Part shown: positions 9,240 to 20,000 of the stretch, one piece after another
Layout of the letters: each line of letters opens with the position of its first letter
Numbering within the stretch: the stretch's first letter is position 1
Source of the DNA: Tritrichomonas foetus
Taxonomy: Eukaryota; Parabasalia; Tritrichomonadida; Tritrichomonadidae
Reading direction: 5' to 3'
NCBI GenBank assembly: GCA_001839685.1
Contig: MLAK01001051.1
Coordinates: 1 to 36,907 of the forward strand
DNA: 36,907 nt
Position numbers and translations under genes: made by a program
The notes under the pieces: generated by a model
Told to the model about the DNA's origin: nothing
The model's input: only the letters and a program-made list of their open reading frames with translations
Database searches by the model: none

Positions 9240-9889
9240 AAGTAGCTTATCCTACTATCTATTCAATTTGTTCGTTTAAGCTTTGAATTTTCAGAAGGTT
9301 TCTTGAAAGATAAAATTTAAACATAATTTTCTATCAAAAATATAAATTTTTTTGTGAGAAATTGTATATGAAAAATATTTCAGAGGGAAAATTTCAATAT
9401 CTTTGTGAGATTTTATACTATTTGAGTATGTTTTATTCAAAGATTGATAAGTTTTCAAATAAAAATGGATTACGGTGAAGAATATTGGCAATTGTTTAAT
9501 CAATGAGCATCATTAATGACAATATATATGTAAATATTTTTGTGAAAGAATTCTGAGTTGGATCTATATTTCAGATAGATGTGAAAATTCACAGTGTTTT
9601 CTCTCATAGAATTCAATTCAATAAACTGAATTCAAAAAATCTAAAAACCCAATAACTGATTTTAGCTGGAATATATTATGTTCTACTATTTCTGTATGAA
9701 TAGTAAAATCAATTGTGTAACAATAAAATTGAAAGGACATTTTTCAAATTTGTGGAATAGAGTTTTATTGATCATTTTTCTTTGTTGATATTTGGAATGA
9801 TTCTATCATTTACTAATGTTTATTCACCTCCACTTCTGATTATTTTTTTTTATTGACGAAAACTTTTGAAATACGATTGAATAATTTAT

Positions 9890-11108
9890 ACATTTTGAAT
9901 TTACATTATATTTCATAACTTTATCAATATTTTATGAAACAGATGTATACAAACCAAATAGTCTTAACGTACGAAATCACTAAAATGATCCTTATCATCA
10001 GTATTACTTAATACCATCAGTCAAAAATCAAAACCCAAATAGCTAAAAGAATGACGAAAATTTCCCTTATCGCAAACTTCGCAAATGGCCGAATTCAAAA
10101 ATATTTCGAAAATGATTCTGAAGAAGCTATTGTTTCAGTTTTCGGGTGAACAGCTTTCAGTCAATTGTTAAATCTATTTTTTATAGTTATGAGCCATATT
10201 TATTCATAGTTTTGAAATTTTGCAACAATTAAACCGAAAAAAGAGCGATTTTGGAGAAAGCCTAAAAAAAAATTGTGAGAAGCTTTTTTTCCAAGAATCA
10301 CAAAGATTATAATACTGCTTCCCATAATTCTATTTACACTTCTTCTATCGATTTTTAATTAAAAATCGCGAAAATTTTGATAGTTTTAACTCAGTGATGT
10401 TGAATTCATTCAATTTCCATTTGACAAATATGAATGTATTGAAATCTTTTCTGTCATAAAATTTTAGTATATGAAGAAAATAGACTGGCAGTCCTCAACA
10501 GCACATTCTCAAGCAGGGATACAGATACAACGATTGAAAGACCAAATCAAGAAAAATGGAATCCAATATGTTTTTTTCCAGACTCGATGCCAAGTGAATT
10601 TTCTGATGACTCGCCATTTAGATGGCAAAACATTCGTAATCTTCTCATTGATGCCTAAATTTTTTTTATTTATATCAAAATTATTAATATTTTTTTTATA
10701 CTTCATTTTTGTATTTTGGAAAACATTATAATTTTCGATGGAGGGTCATATGATAATAAAAAGCACGATTTATGATAAGAAATAATCAAGATATTAATGC
10801 TATAAAATCACTTTTTATCTCAATAATTCTCAGAAATTTCTGTGGGGTTTATTTTTTTCTCACAATTTTTTTTTGGATTTGGTTTTCTCTGTATCTTGAT
10901 TTTTAAATTATAATATTTATATATTATTAATAGGATTACAATTAAATAATTTTTAGATGACAATAATATCAACAATTATTCATTTAGATCTCTCAATAGT
11001 CTTCTACATCTAGAGCTAGTTAGTTTGTATACATCTTATGAAACAGACAAATTTACATAAATACATTCTGAATTTATTTCATAACTCTATCAATATTTTA
11101 TAAAACAG
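9890..11108 (+). repeat. Dispersed direct repeat, copies at 9890-9942 and 11064-11108
   Basis: The 32-base core at 9911-9942 (starting TTTCATAACTTTATCAATAT) recurs at 11077-11108 with two differences, and both are preceded by CATT(T/C)TGAATTTA, with a small indel. A related stretch, TATGAAACAGACAAATTTAC at 11037, overlaps in content with TATAAAACAGGCAAATTTAC at 11099, so the second site is itself a partial tandem duplication with a 62-base period. Non-coding; origin unknown. Confidence 0.7.
10051..10658 (+). pseudogene. Probable decayed gene, product unknown
   Basis: A series of protein-like blocks follow one another on the plus strand in shifting frames. 10051-10149 opens with ATG: MTKISLIANFANGRIQKYFE... 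then NDSEEAIVSVFG and a stop; a one-base shift would continue the frame (GEQLSVN). Further blocks: near 10220-10310 'LNRKKSDFGESLKKNCEKLF', then 'DYNTASHNSIYTSSIDF', then 'ENFDSFNSVMLNSFNFHL'. The last block, open from 10443 to the TAA at 10656-10658, has 'VYEENRLAVLNSTFSS', 'QEKWNPICFFPDSMPSEF' and ends 'FRWQNIRNLLIDA'. Together this would be a protein of roughly 200 residues. I do not recognise the family. GC content rises in the blocks against the flanks. Alternative: chance open frames; the last block is the strongest. Confidence 0.45.
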
Positions 11109-11124
11109 GCAAATTTACATTAAA

Positions 11125-11163
11125 ACATTCTGAATCTACATTCTGAATCTACATTTTGAATAT
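11125..11163 (+). repeat. Three copies of a 13-bp tandem repeat
   Basis: ACATTCTGAATCT occurs at 11125-11137 and 11138-11150, followed by a diverged ACATTTTGAATAT at 11151-11163. Non-coding. Confidence 0.85.
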
Positions 11164-11987
11164 ATCAGAATTTTGAGCAAAAACGTATTTTTTGCGATTA
11201 GTCCGCAATTTCCTTCAGAAATTCGAGCCTAACATTAGGTTTTATTATATCTAAATTTTATATAGCATGATTATTGGTCCTTATGAATTCGTCGACTTTT
11301 TTTTGTATTTTTGTATTTTCCGATATGTTTCTTATTTGCATTGTAAATCTAACTTTATCTATGAAACTTTTTCATTGAAATCAAAGCCAATTTCAATTAA
11401 TCATTGCAAAATTTGATGTTGTCGATTTTTTTATGTTATTGATTATAATTTTTATTTCAAACCGATTAGAAATGCAGGAAATACATTTTAAACGTAATTT
11501 TACGACTGCTTTGTTATTTATTTGATAATTCTGAAATCATCGTGGCTGTCAATCATTTAAATTGAAGGAACCGATCTTTTTTTCGGAGCAAAATAATTAA
11601 TGTGAAAGAGATATAAATGTATATTGTAAATACACATTTCATTTCCATGAAACTTTATAATTTCATCGTTATTGTAATCAGATTTTATTCGTCTGCATGA
11701 TTTTCTCTAACTGGTGTTCAAATATATATCTCCTCATCTATTAATGACCAACTGTGAGGTCAGGCAGAAATATTTGTCCAATCTTAGTCTTAAAAAGAAC
11801 GAACGTGAAGTGGTGTTTTTCTTATTTCTGTGATTATCACTTGCGATATTGGTGTGTATGAATTCTGCTCATAAATACACCTTTAATTTTCTCTTCACAG
11901 TTTGAATTTCAAAGTATGCAACAATAAAAATAAAGATTTAAATGAAATCACATGATAAGAGCAGATCTCTGGATTGTTAATTATTCA

Positions 11988-12074
11988 ATGGCTAGTCCGA
12001 CATCTGACAGAAGTATATCCCAGGCTATTTACAGCGAAACAGCAGAAAGCTGTAATTATTATAAAGTTTTTTAG
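11988..12074 (+). other. Short protein-like open frame, possible gene relic
   Basis: ATG at 11988 opens a 28-residue frame (MASPTSDRSISQAIYSETAE, then SCNYYKVF) ending in TAG at 12072. Composition and codon use look like coding DNA and are GC-richer than the flanks. A protein-like stretch continues in another frame ('FVKKNYPQIETNF' near 12095-12135). Either a dead gene start or chance; no family recognised. Confidence 0.25.
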
Positions 12075-12553
12075 TTTTGTGATAATTTTCTGCTTTGTGA
12101 AGAAAAATTATCCTCAAATTGAGACTAATTTTCATTTGTTTTGATTTTCTCAATAATTGTATTTACAAACCATAAACCAAAAGAGAAATCCCATTTTATT
12201 CTTTATTATGTATATTTGTTGCTTTCTGTATTTTATCTAACAATCAAATGAAATTTTCTAAGTATACAATTTATTAATTATTTGAAACAACAGCCTCAAA
12301 ATTCTTCAATATTTTATAACTTTGGTGAAAATGAATACACTTAATTCACAAAAACATCATGAAGATCATGGCATAAATATTGTGAAATTGCTGTCTATCT
12401 TTTTGTGTGAGCCATTCTGATATACGAACTAGTAAAAATATCTGAGGAACGATCCTATCGGAGTATTAAAAATTGAATCATCAGAAAAAATTGAAATATT
12501 ATCTTGGCAAATTGCCAGCCAAATGACAATATTTTAATTATTGTCGTTTCAAT

Positions 12554-12558
12554 TCATT
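12554..12558 (+). promoter_or_regulatory. Trichomonad-type initiator of the GH76 gene
   Basis: TCATT, matching TCA+1(C/T)(A/T), with A+1 at 12556, 15 bases before the ATG at 12571. This spacing supports choosing that ATG over the upstream TTG at 12541 that also keeps the frame open. Confidence 0.6.
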
Positions 12559-12570
12559 TATTTGCTGCAA

Positions 12571-13728
12571 ATGATTCTCTTCCTTTTAGGACTAGTAAAT
12601 TGTAATAAATATGAAGACTATATGAAGATCGGTTTTAAAACACAAATGGAAATGAAAACTGATGTTCTATGGCCATGTGGATGGTGGTTATCTGCAAATG
12701 TTGTCACACAAGTTGCACGATATGAAGAAATTACTGGTGATAGATCGGCTGTTTCAGCTTTAGATAATTTATATGAAGGAGCAAAAAGTCAATATGAAGG
12801 AAATTTCATTAATGATTATTATGATGATAATGGCTGGTGGGGATTAGCTTGGATTGATACATATCAAATTACAGGAACAACAAAATATCTTGATATGGCA
12901 AAAACCATTTTCAAGCAAATGACTTCTGGTTGGGATACAACAAATAAATGCAAAGGTGGACTATTCTGGAAGAAAAATCCTTTAAGTTATAAATCTGCAA
13001 TATCTAACAGCTTATTTAATTTATTGAGCTCGAGGTTATATGAAATCACAGGAGACAAATCCTATAGTGATTGGTTTATTAAGTCAATGAACTGGTTCTT
13101 TGACTCAGGAATTATTGATGGTACTAATATGGTTAAAGATGGTCTTAATGATGACTGCAATCCAACTGGTCAATGCTATACGTATAATCAAGGATGTTGT
13201 ATTGGTAGTTTAATAATGGCAACAAGATTAACAGGTAACAATGCATATCTTGCAAAAGCAGAGCAAATTGCCCAAGCGTCAATGAAAACACTCGTTGTGG
13301 ATGGAGTGTTATCAGACATTAATGAAGGAACAAGCGGTGATGGTGAAGAATTCAAAGGCCCCTTCATTAGACATTTCGGAGAACTTTATAGAACAACAAA
13401 TAAAGATATTTATAAAGATTTCATATTGAAATGTGCTGATTCTATAATTGAAAAAGACTATGATGCAACAACGAAAAGTTTTGGAGCTCATTGGTATGGC
13501 CCATTTGTCAAGAAGTCAAGTGTTGCAAACTCCGTTGCTTTGGAATGTTTACAAGAAGCGTATGATATCACCAATGATAGCTGTGGTGTATATGATAAAT
13601 CATCCTATACCTGCCAACAGGGTCAACTCTGCCCCATTATTAATGGCGAAGCATACAAAAACTGTAATGGAGCCTGCTATAGTGATAAAATATACAAATG
13701 CGTGAATGGAGCGCTTCAACAAATCTGA
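12571..13728 (+). CDS. Secreted GH76 endo-alpha-1,6-mannanase with CBM52-like tail
   Basis: 385 residues. Starts with a short hydrophobic signal peptide (MILFLLGLVNCNK). The body is a glycoside hydrolase family 76 domain, an (alpha/alpha)6 barrel that cleaves alpha-1,6-mannan backbones such as those of yeast cell walls. The paired catalytic aspartates are visible in 'NDYYDDNGWWGLAW' (D85, D86); 'GGLFWKKNPLSYKSAISNSL', 'TYNQGCCIGSLI' and 'GEEFKGPFIRHFGEL' follow in family order. Residues about 337-385 form a Cys-rich module: C..Y....Y.C..GQLCP..NG..Y..C.GACY....Y.C. This resembles carbohydrate-binding module family 52, known from fungal endo-glucanases. No membrane anchor or GPI-type tail, so the enzyme is probably released or granule-stored. 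The gene is isolated between a relic-rich spacer and a convergent gene. Bacterial or fungal origin by transfer is possible. Confidence 0.92.
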   Translation: MILFLLGLVNCNKYEDYMKIGFKTQMEMKTDVLWPCGWWLSANVVTQVARYEEITGDRSAVSALDNLYEGAKSQYEGNFINDYYDDNGWWGLAWIDTYQITGTTKYLDMAKTIFKQMTSGWDTTNKCKGGLFWKKNPLSYKSAISNSLFNLLSSRLYEITGDKSYSDWFIKSMNWFFDSGIIDGTNMVKDGLNDDCNPTGQCYTYNQGCCIGSLIMATRLTGNNAYLAKAEQIAQASMKTLVVDGVLSDINEGTSGDGEEFKGPFIRHFGELYRTTNKDIYKDFILKCADSIIEKDYDATTKSFGAHWYGPFVKKSSVANSVALECLQEAYDITNDSCGVYDKSSYTCQQGQLCPIINGEAYKNCNGACYSDKIYKCVNGALQQI

Positions 13729-14087
13729 ATGCATATTGAGTAAAAGGATTATTCACTTCACATTATATAAAATAATTATAATATTTATCTAAATAATTTT
13801 TGCTTTTTGAAACCGATAGATATTATTAATTAATTCCTAAGTATTTAGGAAAGTCAATTCAACAAACATTTCTTCATATTAAATTATAGAGAATAAAACC
13901 CACAATTATTATGAAGAAAAGATGCTATATATATCTAACTCAAAAGCAAAACATGAGAGAAGCTTTCAGTCACATTAGTTAGATTTTCCATAAAAAGTGA
14001 ATGAAAAATCAAAAAATAATAAAATTATTGATAACAATATATTGATTTCTATTTTTTCTTGTTTATTCATTAATAACAAAAATATAC
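13729..14087. other. 3' spacer between convergent genes, with a small hairpin
   Basis: 359 bases between the stops of the GH76 gene (+) and the RhoGEF gene (-). A perfect stem TCCTAA/TTAGGA with loop GTAT lies at 13835-13850, about 107 bases after the GH76 stop. TAAA and AATAAA motifs occur on both strands. Nothing else recognised. Confidence 0.5.
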
Positions 14088-17000
14088 TCATCTTCTTATT
14101 GGTGCTTTTTTGGAGCTTATGGTAATTTTAGGTGCAATTTTGACTTTGGGAGGAGGTTTTGCTTTTCCTTTCACAGAGACTTTGGATGTTGGCTGTTTTG
14201 CATTTAAGCTCATTGTTGTGTATTTAGGTTGGTTAGCTTTTACTGCATTAGGTTTAACTGCGTTTGTTTTAATTGTCACCATTGGCGAAACTTTTCTTGA
14301 TGATAAATTGGTGGTTTTCTTTTGGTTTAATGTTCTTTGAGTGGTTGATGTTACATGTGATTTTGTTGCAATTGTTGTTGAAGGTGATTTTGTACTTGGT
14401 TTGGACATCGTTTTGGTATTTTCTTTTGGTTTTGATGTGGTTCTTGACTGGTTTGTGGATTTTTGTTTCAAATTTGCATTTACTTTAGTGTTAATTTGTG
14501 ATTTTGTATTAATAGGTGCTTTGGTAGATGCTTGCTGTTGTTGTTTTGGCTTATTTTGCGTAGTTGTTTTTGCTGGTTGCAATTTAGATTGAGCATTTGG
14601 AGGTTTAAGTGGTTGTTTAGATGTGATGGTTGTCTTTTGGTTCGTTGAAATCTTGTTTTCTTTCTGGTCAATTGATTCTTCGTTTTCAATTTCGCTTTCT
14701 TGATCAGTTTCATTGACCAAATTTTCTGCCTCATTAGAATTCTTTGAATTTGTTGAAATGCCTGTTTCTTTTGATTTAATTGTGATTGTTGGCTTGCTTG
14801 GAGAAGAAGATATAGAAACTACAGATGATCTTCGCTGAACATTCACAGTAATAGATGGTTTCTTTGGGCTTACTTCTGTAGCAGTTTCTGGTTTTTCTTT
14901 AATATCTGGCGTTAGTTTTTGTTGTGATGCTGTTGTTTCGGGTTTTTGTTGAACTACTGTGGAAATTATCTTTTCCTGAGATTCTACTGGGGTTGAGGTT
15001 TCATGTTTTTGTTGATGCACCAGAGTCAATTTTGGTGGAACTGGTGCTTGAATTGGTTTATGCTGAGCAGCTGCATTTGATGTCGTGGATGGTTGAGAAG
15101 GGGCTGATATTGTTAATTTTTGTTGATCTGCTGTAGTTGAAAGCTCTTTCTGAGATGTTATTGTTATTGGTTGGGCTAGTTTTTGTTGAGATTCTGTATT
15201 TGTGGTTGAAACTTCAGTTGTAGGTTTATTCTGGGAAGGAGGAATTGGTTTTTGAACTGGTGCTTGGTGTTGTTGTTGAGATATTGCACTATCTGGTTTC
15301 TCTTGGACTGTGGTGATTGATGTCTGTTGTGTAGCAGCAGGTTTCTGTTGAATTGTAGTTGTAGTAGATTTCTGTTGAGTATTTTGTATATGTGATTGTT
15401 GCTGAGGATTAACGACAGATTGCTGTTGCTGTTGTTGAACATGTAATGTCTTTTGTTGAAGTTTGGAATTTGAAGGTTGCGGGTTTTGTAAATTAGTCGT
15501 TGGTTTATTTTGAACAGCAACAGGAATGGTTTGTTGCTTTTGATGTTGTGATTGGGGAGCTGTTTTCTTTTGAGGAGCTGTTGTTGGTGGTGAATGAGCT
15601 GTTGAAGGAATTAATTTCTGTTTATGTACTGATACTGGTTTCTGTTGAATTGTTTTAGGAGTAAGTTTTTGTTGAACAGGTGAAGTTGACTTCTGTTGAG
15701 TAATTGATTGCTTTTGTTGAGATTTTGCTGTTGGATTTTTATGTGTTGCAATAATAGATGACTTCTGTTGAACAGTCGTGTATTTTTGTTGTTGAGCTAC
15801 ATTTGTGATGCGAGGCTTTGGTGCTGCTGGTGCTGGTTTTTGTTTTGACACTGCATTGTGTTTCTTTTGTACAGCTGCTTGCTGATGTGTGGTTGATGGC
15901 TTTTGCTGAATTGCAGTTTTTATGGGTCTCAATTTTTGTTGTGTTGTTGGTTTTTTCTGAACAATTGCTGCTTGCTTATTTTGTTGAACAGTTGCTGCTT
16001 GTTTATTATGTTGAACAGGTGCAGTTGGTGCTGCTTTTGGTTGATTGTGATTGGCTGCAGATGATGTTGCTGCAGGTGTGGATTTTGGTGAAGCTGTTGA
16101 TTGTTTCTGTTGAGTTCCTGCTGGAATTTTTGTTGAAGCTTGTTTCTGCTGATTGACAGTAGTAGTTGTGGATGCAGTAGTTAAAACTTGTTTTTCCTGA
16201 GAAATTGTTGCGGTTGTGGGTTTGGATAGAGTGGTTGTAGGTTTGGTTGGAGCAGTTGTGGGTTTGGATAGAGTGGTTGCAGGTTTGGTTGGAGCGGTTG
16301 TGGTTGGTTTGGGTTGAGTTCCAGTTGAAGTTGTCGAGGTTTGTTTTTGAGGCACATTTGTTGATGTGACTGGTTTGTGTTGAGCTACATTTGTAGATGG
16401 TGTTGATGATGAAGGCTTTGGTTGAATATTTGGTGTTGTATTAGGGTTTTGTTGAATTGTAACAGTAAGCTTTGACGAGATAGTTGGCTTTGTTGCATTG
16501 GTTGTTGTTGCAGGATTCTGTTGAACCGTTGATAATGGTTTATGTGGAGCATTTGTGGTTTCAGTTGTTTTCTGATTAGTTGTAACAGTTAACTTCTGTT
16601 GAGTTACAGAAGATGTATTTACTGTTGGAACAGGTTGTTGTTGAAGATAAGGAGTTGTTAATGGTCTCTGTGTAGTGGTATTATGGGGAGAGCCAGCTGA
16701 ATGTTTCTGTTGAACTGATGTATTTGGCTTTTGTTGGATTTGAGGAGTTGGTTTCAGTTGATTTGAAATAGGTTTTTGTGAAATTGGTGCATTCGACTTT
16801 GGTGCTGGTTTTAGTTTCGAATCCTTCTTAGGAGGAGGAGCAGGTGCTCGGTGACTTGGCTTGGCTTGGCGATTCATTACTGGGCCTTTTCGTGCAGCAA
16901 TTACAACTTTAGAGGATCCTGTTGATGCAGATGAAGTTATTGACTTTGTTGCTGTGGTGTTTTTATTTGACACAGTGGGATTTTGAGTTGCCTGTTGCGA

Positions 17001-20000
17001 TTTAACTGGAATAGGTTGTTTGTGTGAAGGAGATAATTTAGATTGTAAATTTTGGTGTGATGAAGTAGATGATGGATTTTGTTGTATTGCAGATGATGAT
17101 GTTGTTTTTTGCTGAACAGATCCTGCTGGTTGCTGGGTTGCCATTTGTGAAATTGATGTTACAGTTGTCATTGTTGGTGGAGAGGCAGTGGCTGGCTTCT
17201 GTTGAGTGATTTGTTGCTTGGAAACAACTGTTGAAGGAGTTGATTGTTTTGGCTGAAGTTTTATTGAAACGTTTTGTTGGATAGAAGGTGATAGCTTTTT
17301 CGTTGGAGGATGTGATGGCGATTTCTTTATCGTTGTTTGAAAAGATGCATTCTGTATTGTAGATGTCTGACTTCCTCTTTTTGGAATTGGTGTTGGTCCA
17401 GGTTTCGATAATGTAGTAGCTTTTGCAGTAGTTGATGAAGGTGATGGCTTTTTGGTCATTGGTGGTGGTGAATCTGGCTTTTCAGTATTGCTTGGTGATG
17501 TGGATGGTTGATCTTGTTCCTTTGCATTGACCTCTTTGATTAAAGCGTGATGATTAGACTGTGTGATCTGATTATTTCCAGTACTTTTGGTTATATAATC
17601 TAACTGCTTTGGTGATTCCTGAGTTAGCTCTTTAACTGTTTGCTCTTGAACTTGCTCTTTAACTAGATCTTTCACAGGTTCTGAAATTGGTTCTTTAACT
17701 GGCTGTTGATGGAAATTCGCACCAGATTCAGAAATGGGTTCTTTGATAATTTGGTGAGTATGAATTTCTTCTTTTGGAATTTTTGGTGGTGATTCAACTT
17801 TATGATCTTCAGATTTTATCGATTCCATCATTTTTTGATCAGAACCTCGATTGATATCATCATTTATGCTAGATTTGGGTGATTCTTCTTTTTCTTCTAT
17901 TTCATTTTTGTTATTCTTACCTTCAATTTCATCTTCTTTATTGTCATTTTTTCGATACTCTTCGTCATCATTCTCGCTTTCTTTCTTTTTGAGTAACTCA
18001 AACTCATCACTCCCATCAAGAACAAAATGAACACTTCTTCTATTTTCCTTTCTTTTTCTATTTTGAACTTCTTCTTCGACATTTTTTGCTTCATTCATCA
18101 TTTGTTTAGCAAGTAAAGCTTTGATCAATTCTTTATTCTTTTCTGACCTTGGTCCAGGTTTACTCAATGGAATCTTGAGTTCATATAATGGAATTGATTC
18201 TTCATTTGTTGAATCCCAGTTTCCAGAAAGTTCACTTTCACTTTGGAAGTATTCAGAAGATTGATCGCTGATCATGTTCAATGGATGACTTTCAATCTTT
18301 TTAATGTCAATGGAATTGAAATTCGGATTTTGAATTCTATTTCTATGAACGCGTAGCAATTCTGCTACACTTCCACCTTTCTTTTGTAAATCAAGTCTAC
18401 TCTTTACAACATTTTCCATTTCACCTGAATTATGGGTAACCGAAAGATTTGGAATTTGATTGATGTTACTAGAACTTTCTGTCAGCTTTTTAAGTTTATT
18501 AATTTGTTTAGATTCATTCACAATTTTCTCTAAATCACTTGGGAGTTGAATCCTAAATATAGAGTGTTGAACATAAGCAACCAGTGATTGTTTTTGACTG
18601 AAGCATAACCCAAATCTAAGTAAAGGAAATGGATCATTGCCATTACTTTCATAAGTAATAACAGGATAATCTTTTTCAATTTTCATCACCATTGGTGGAA
18701 CAACAGCTTCAGGTGGACCAAATGTACCTCCAATTGAAATAAATAAATTTTCAATTAATACAGATCTATGCCCAAATCTTTTTGGAATTATCGATAAATT
18801 AACATATAAAGTTTTCCATGTTTTTGTTTCATAATCAAAGATATGAATATCATTATAAACATATGGACCATTTTTGCCACCATAAATATACATCTTCTTA
18901 TCTTTAGCAACTGCCGAATGCATTGATCGAGGCGGTGGCGCACCATGAACCGAAAGAATCTTCCATTTTTTCTTTTTAGGATAAAAAATACAAATATCGT
19001 TAAAATATTTCTTCTTTTTCCTTCCACCAAAAATAACAATGGAATGATCAATTTTCACAGCAGTATGTTCACATCTTGCTTCAGGCTTATGCTGAATATT
19101 CACAAGAGTCCAATTTTCCGAAAGGACGTCATATTGCCATAAATTATTTGTGTATTCACCTGGAATATGTCCACCGAAAATGAATATTTTTTCTCCAAAT
19201 CCAGTAACTGAACATCCAATATATTTCTGGAAAGTAGCATCTGTAATCGACACTGTTGTCACTTTAAAGTTTAATGAAACTAATTTAGATTCACCAAAGA
19301 AGTAAAAATTATCATTCAAACAAACTCCATGAATATCATTTAATTTAGGAAGCGGTTTAATGATTGTTGGTGATGACCATAGAAAGCTTGAAAGAACATT
19401 TTTCAAAAAAGTAGATCGTTTTTCTTCAAGTGCTAAAACAAACTTATTAAAATTATCAACAGATTGAAAAAGTACCGCTTTCAGGCCTTTCTTGTGCCTA
19501 TAAAATGAAAGAAGTGAAACTGCAGGAAAATATTTAAAATCAACAATTTTTGAAACTAAAAGAACAGTTTCACCTCTTTTGTCAATATTTGTAAGCATGA
19601 CTAAATCGTTAAAGAGATAAAAATGGCAATTGCTTTTGGAAACAATGACATCCATAACCATTACCAATGTTCGATTAGCGACATCGAATAAATTATAAGA
19701 TTTGGAAATTTTATTTTGAATTTTGTAAATCACAGCAAGTTGTTCAGCTTTCTTTGTGGCTGCATCCATTTCTTGTGTCACAGTATCAATGAGTGATTCA
19801 GCAATCGGTAAAAAATCATAATCAGGATGACTTCTTGGTGTAGATTTTATCAATTCTCGAATAAATAGTTTATAACGAGGCATTCGTTGAACTGGTGTTA
19901 TTAAATATGAAGTAAATTCATTCCCATCATGTTCATGCTCGAGGAGTCTTGCATTTCCTCTGATTTCAGTTTTCTTATTGACCAAAGAAATCATATTTCC

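Larger units (their letters stand above)
9240..12553. other. 3.3-kb gene-poor region with relics and repeats
   Basis: No intact gene of reasonable length. Most of it is AT-rich DNA with many stops in all frames. Local patches that are GC-richer read like protein in changing frames (10051-10658 and 11988-12074, listed separately), and short direct repeats occur at 9890-9942, 11037-11108 and 11125-11163. It separates the minus-strand gene run from the plus-strand GH76 gene, so any upstream control of GH76 and of the kinase at 7572-9239 would lie here. Confidence 0.5.

Noticed and set aside
10471..10731. 86-residue plus-strand frame MKKIDWQSS...
   Set aside because: The neighbouring frame over 10443-10658 has a much more protein-like translation, and this frame ends in a hydrophobic run typical of translated AT-rich spacer.
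11270..11530. Plus-strand blocks such as KFDVVDFFMLL and SNFIYETFSLK
   Set aside because: Short, hydrophobic and in very AT-rich DNA; not distinguishable from chance.
14110..16156. Several plus-strand frames rich in Leu, Val and Phe
   Set aside because: Antisense of the P/T/Q-rich RhoGEF tail; composition follows from the repeats on the other strand.
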